In this document: positions 6,552 to 7,043 of the stretch, in pieces
How the letters are laid out: the number at the start of each line of letters is the position of its first letter
Position numbering within the stretch: the stretch's first letter is position 1
DNA from: an uncultured Phascolarctobacterium sp.
Lineage (GTDB): Bacteria > Bacillota > Negativicutes > Acidaminococcales > Acidaminococcaceae
NCBI GenBank assembly: GCA_934234275.1
Contig: CAKQHU010000072.1
Location: 1 to 7,043 of the forward strand
Direction of reading: 5' to 3'
Length of the DNA: 7,043 nucleotides
The notes under the pieces: generated by a model
Told to the model about the DNA's origin: nothing
What the model saw: only the letters and a program-made list of their open reading frames with translations
Database searches by the model: none
Translations under genes and position numbers: made by a program

Positions 6552-7043
6552 TTATTTGCCCAAGATTTCGTTGACGTAGTTTACCGCACTGACAGCGTTC
6601 GGCGCATAATGCTCGGCACCGATAGTATCAGCGTATTCCTGAGTAAGCACCGCACCACCGACAACAATCTGGCAGTCACATTCATTATGCAGGGCGGCAA
6701 TGGTTTCCTCCATTGCGCCTACGGTTGTGGTCATCAATGCAGACAAGCCGACAACCTTGGCATCTGTTTTCTTGGCTGCCTCTACAACTGCTTCCACAGG
6801 CACGTCCTTGCCCAAATCAAGCACACGATAGCCGTAATTTTCCAGCAGTACCTTAACAATATTTTTGCCGATATCGTGGATATCGCCATGGACAGTAGCG
6901 ATAATTACTGTTTCTCCCTGCGTTTCGCCCACGCCGACAGCCTCGCGGATAACCTCAAAAGCTGCCTTCGCCGCATCCGCGCTCATCAGCAGCTGCGGCA
7001 GGAAGAGAGTTTTCTTTTCAAAGCCATGACCGACAAAATCAAG
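6552..7043 (-). CDS. metH: Corrinoid-binding C-terminal part of a MetH-type methyltransferase (5' part outside window)
   Basis: 163 residues ending in a stop. The N-terminus runs off the right edge. Residues 1-35 are the end of the helical cap module (GHGFEKKTLFLPQLLMSADA), which shields the methyl-cobalamin. Residues 40-160 are the B12-binding Rossmann fold with all three signatures: GDIHDIG with His56 as lower cobalt ligand (base-off/His-on), SAL (101-103) and GG (129-130). Such domains carry the methyl group from methyltetrahydrofolate to homocysteine in methionine synthase. The FEKKTLFLPQLLMSA-type cap is what I know from short MetH proteins of Bacillota. The protein stops right after the B12 domain, so it lacks the AdoMet-dependent reactivation domain found in E. 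coli MetH. A stand-alone corrinoid protein of a methylamine or methanol-type methyltransferase is the main alternative, since the catalytic part cannot be seen. It ends in its own terminator and is functionally unrelated to the Mg2+ genes. Confidence 0.8.
   Translation of the reverse strand, partial: LDFVGHGFEKKTLFLPQLLMSADAAKAAFEVIREAVGVGETQGETVIIATVHGDIHDIGKNIVKVLLENYGYRVLDLGKDVPVEAVVEAAKKTDAKVVGLSALMTTTVGAMEETIAALHNECDCQIVVGGAVLTQEYADTIGAEHYAPNAVSAVNYVNEILGK

Overview
This 7.0 kb window looks like a magnesium-stress locus of a low- to mid-GC Bacillota. The guess rests on strong AGGAGG-type ribosome binding sites, a GTG start, mixed codon use and a MetH-like corrinoid protein. Negativicutes or Clostridia are plausible, but I cannot fix the taxon from sequence alone. 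Every gene I can support is on the minus strand, so the biological order runs from high to low coordinates.

From right to left: (1) the C-terminal part of a corrinoid (B12) methyltransferase, probably short MetH-type methionine synthase, closed by a strong intrinsic terminator at 6498-6531. (2) A promoter region with a TTGAGC-17-TATTAT promoter and, just upstream, a direct repeat with an 11-bp period. (3) A complete Mg2+-transporting P-type ATPase of the MgtA/MgtB family (3719-6382). (4) Fifteen bases further on, an OmpR/PhoB-type winged-helix regulator (3200-3703) that has no receiver domain. A GC-rich hairpin follows. (5) A second control region with a perfect 11-bp tandem repeat of nearly the same sequence as in (2), plus an inverted copy. 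(6) mgtC (2398-3075). (7) A 178-bp gap with a possible 21-codon leader ORF and a small palindrome. (8) A second MgtA-type ATPase (1-2219) that runs off the left edge before its last membrane segments.

The likely logic is as follows. Two divergent Mg2+ P-type ATPases and MgtC, a membrane protein known from low-Mg2+ adaptation, form two adjacent transcription units. The shared 11-bp-period repeats upstream of both units match the geometry expected for an OmpR-family winged-helix dimer. The orphan regulator encoded between the units is therefore the natural candidate to bind them, giving a self-contained, autoregulated Mg2+ regulon with no visible histidine kinase. This link is inference; the repeats and the missing receiver domain are seen directly. 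No M-box (ykoK) riboswitch, tRNA, rRNA, CRISPR array or mobile element was recognised, and no stretch over 300 bases lacks a gene.
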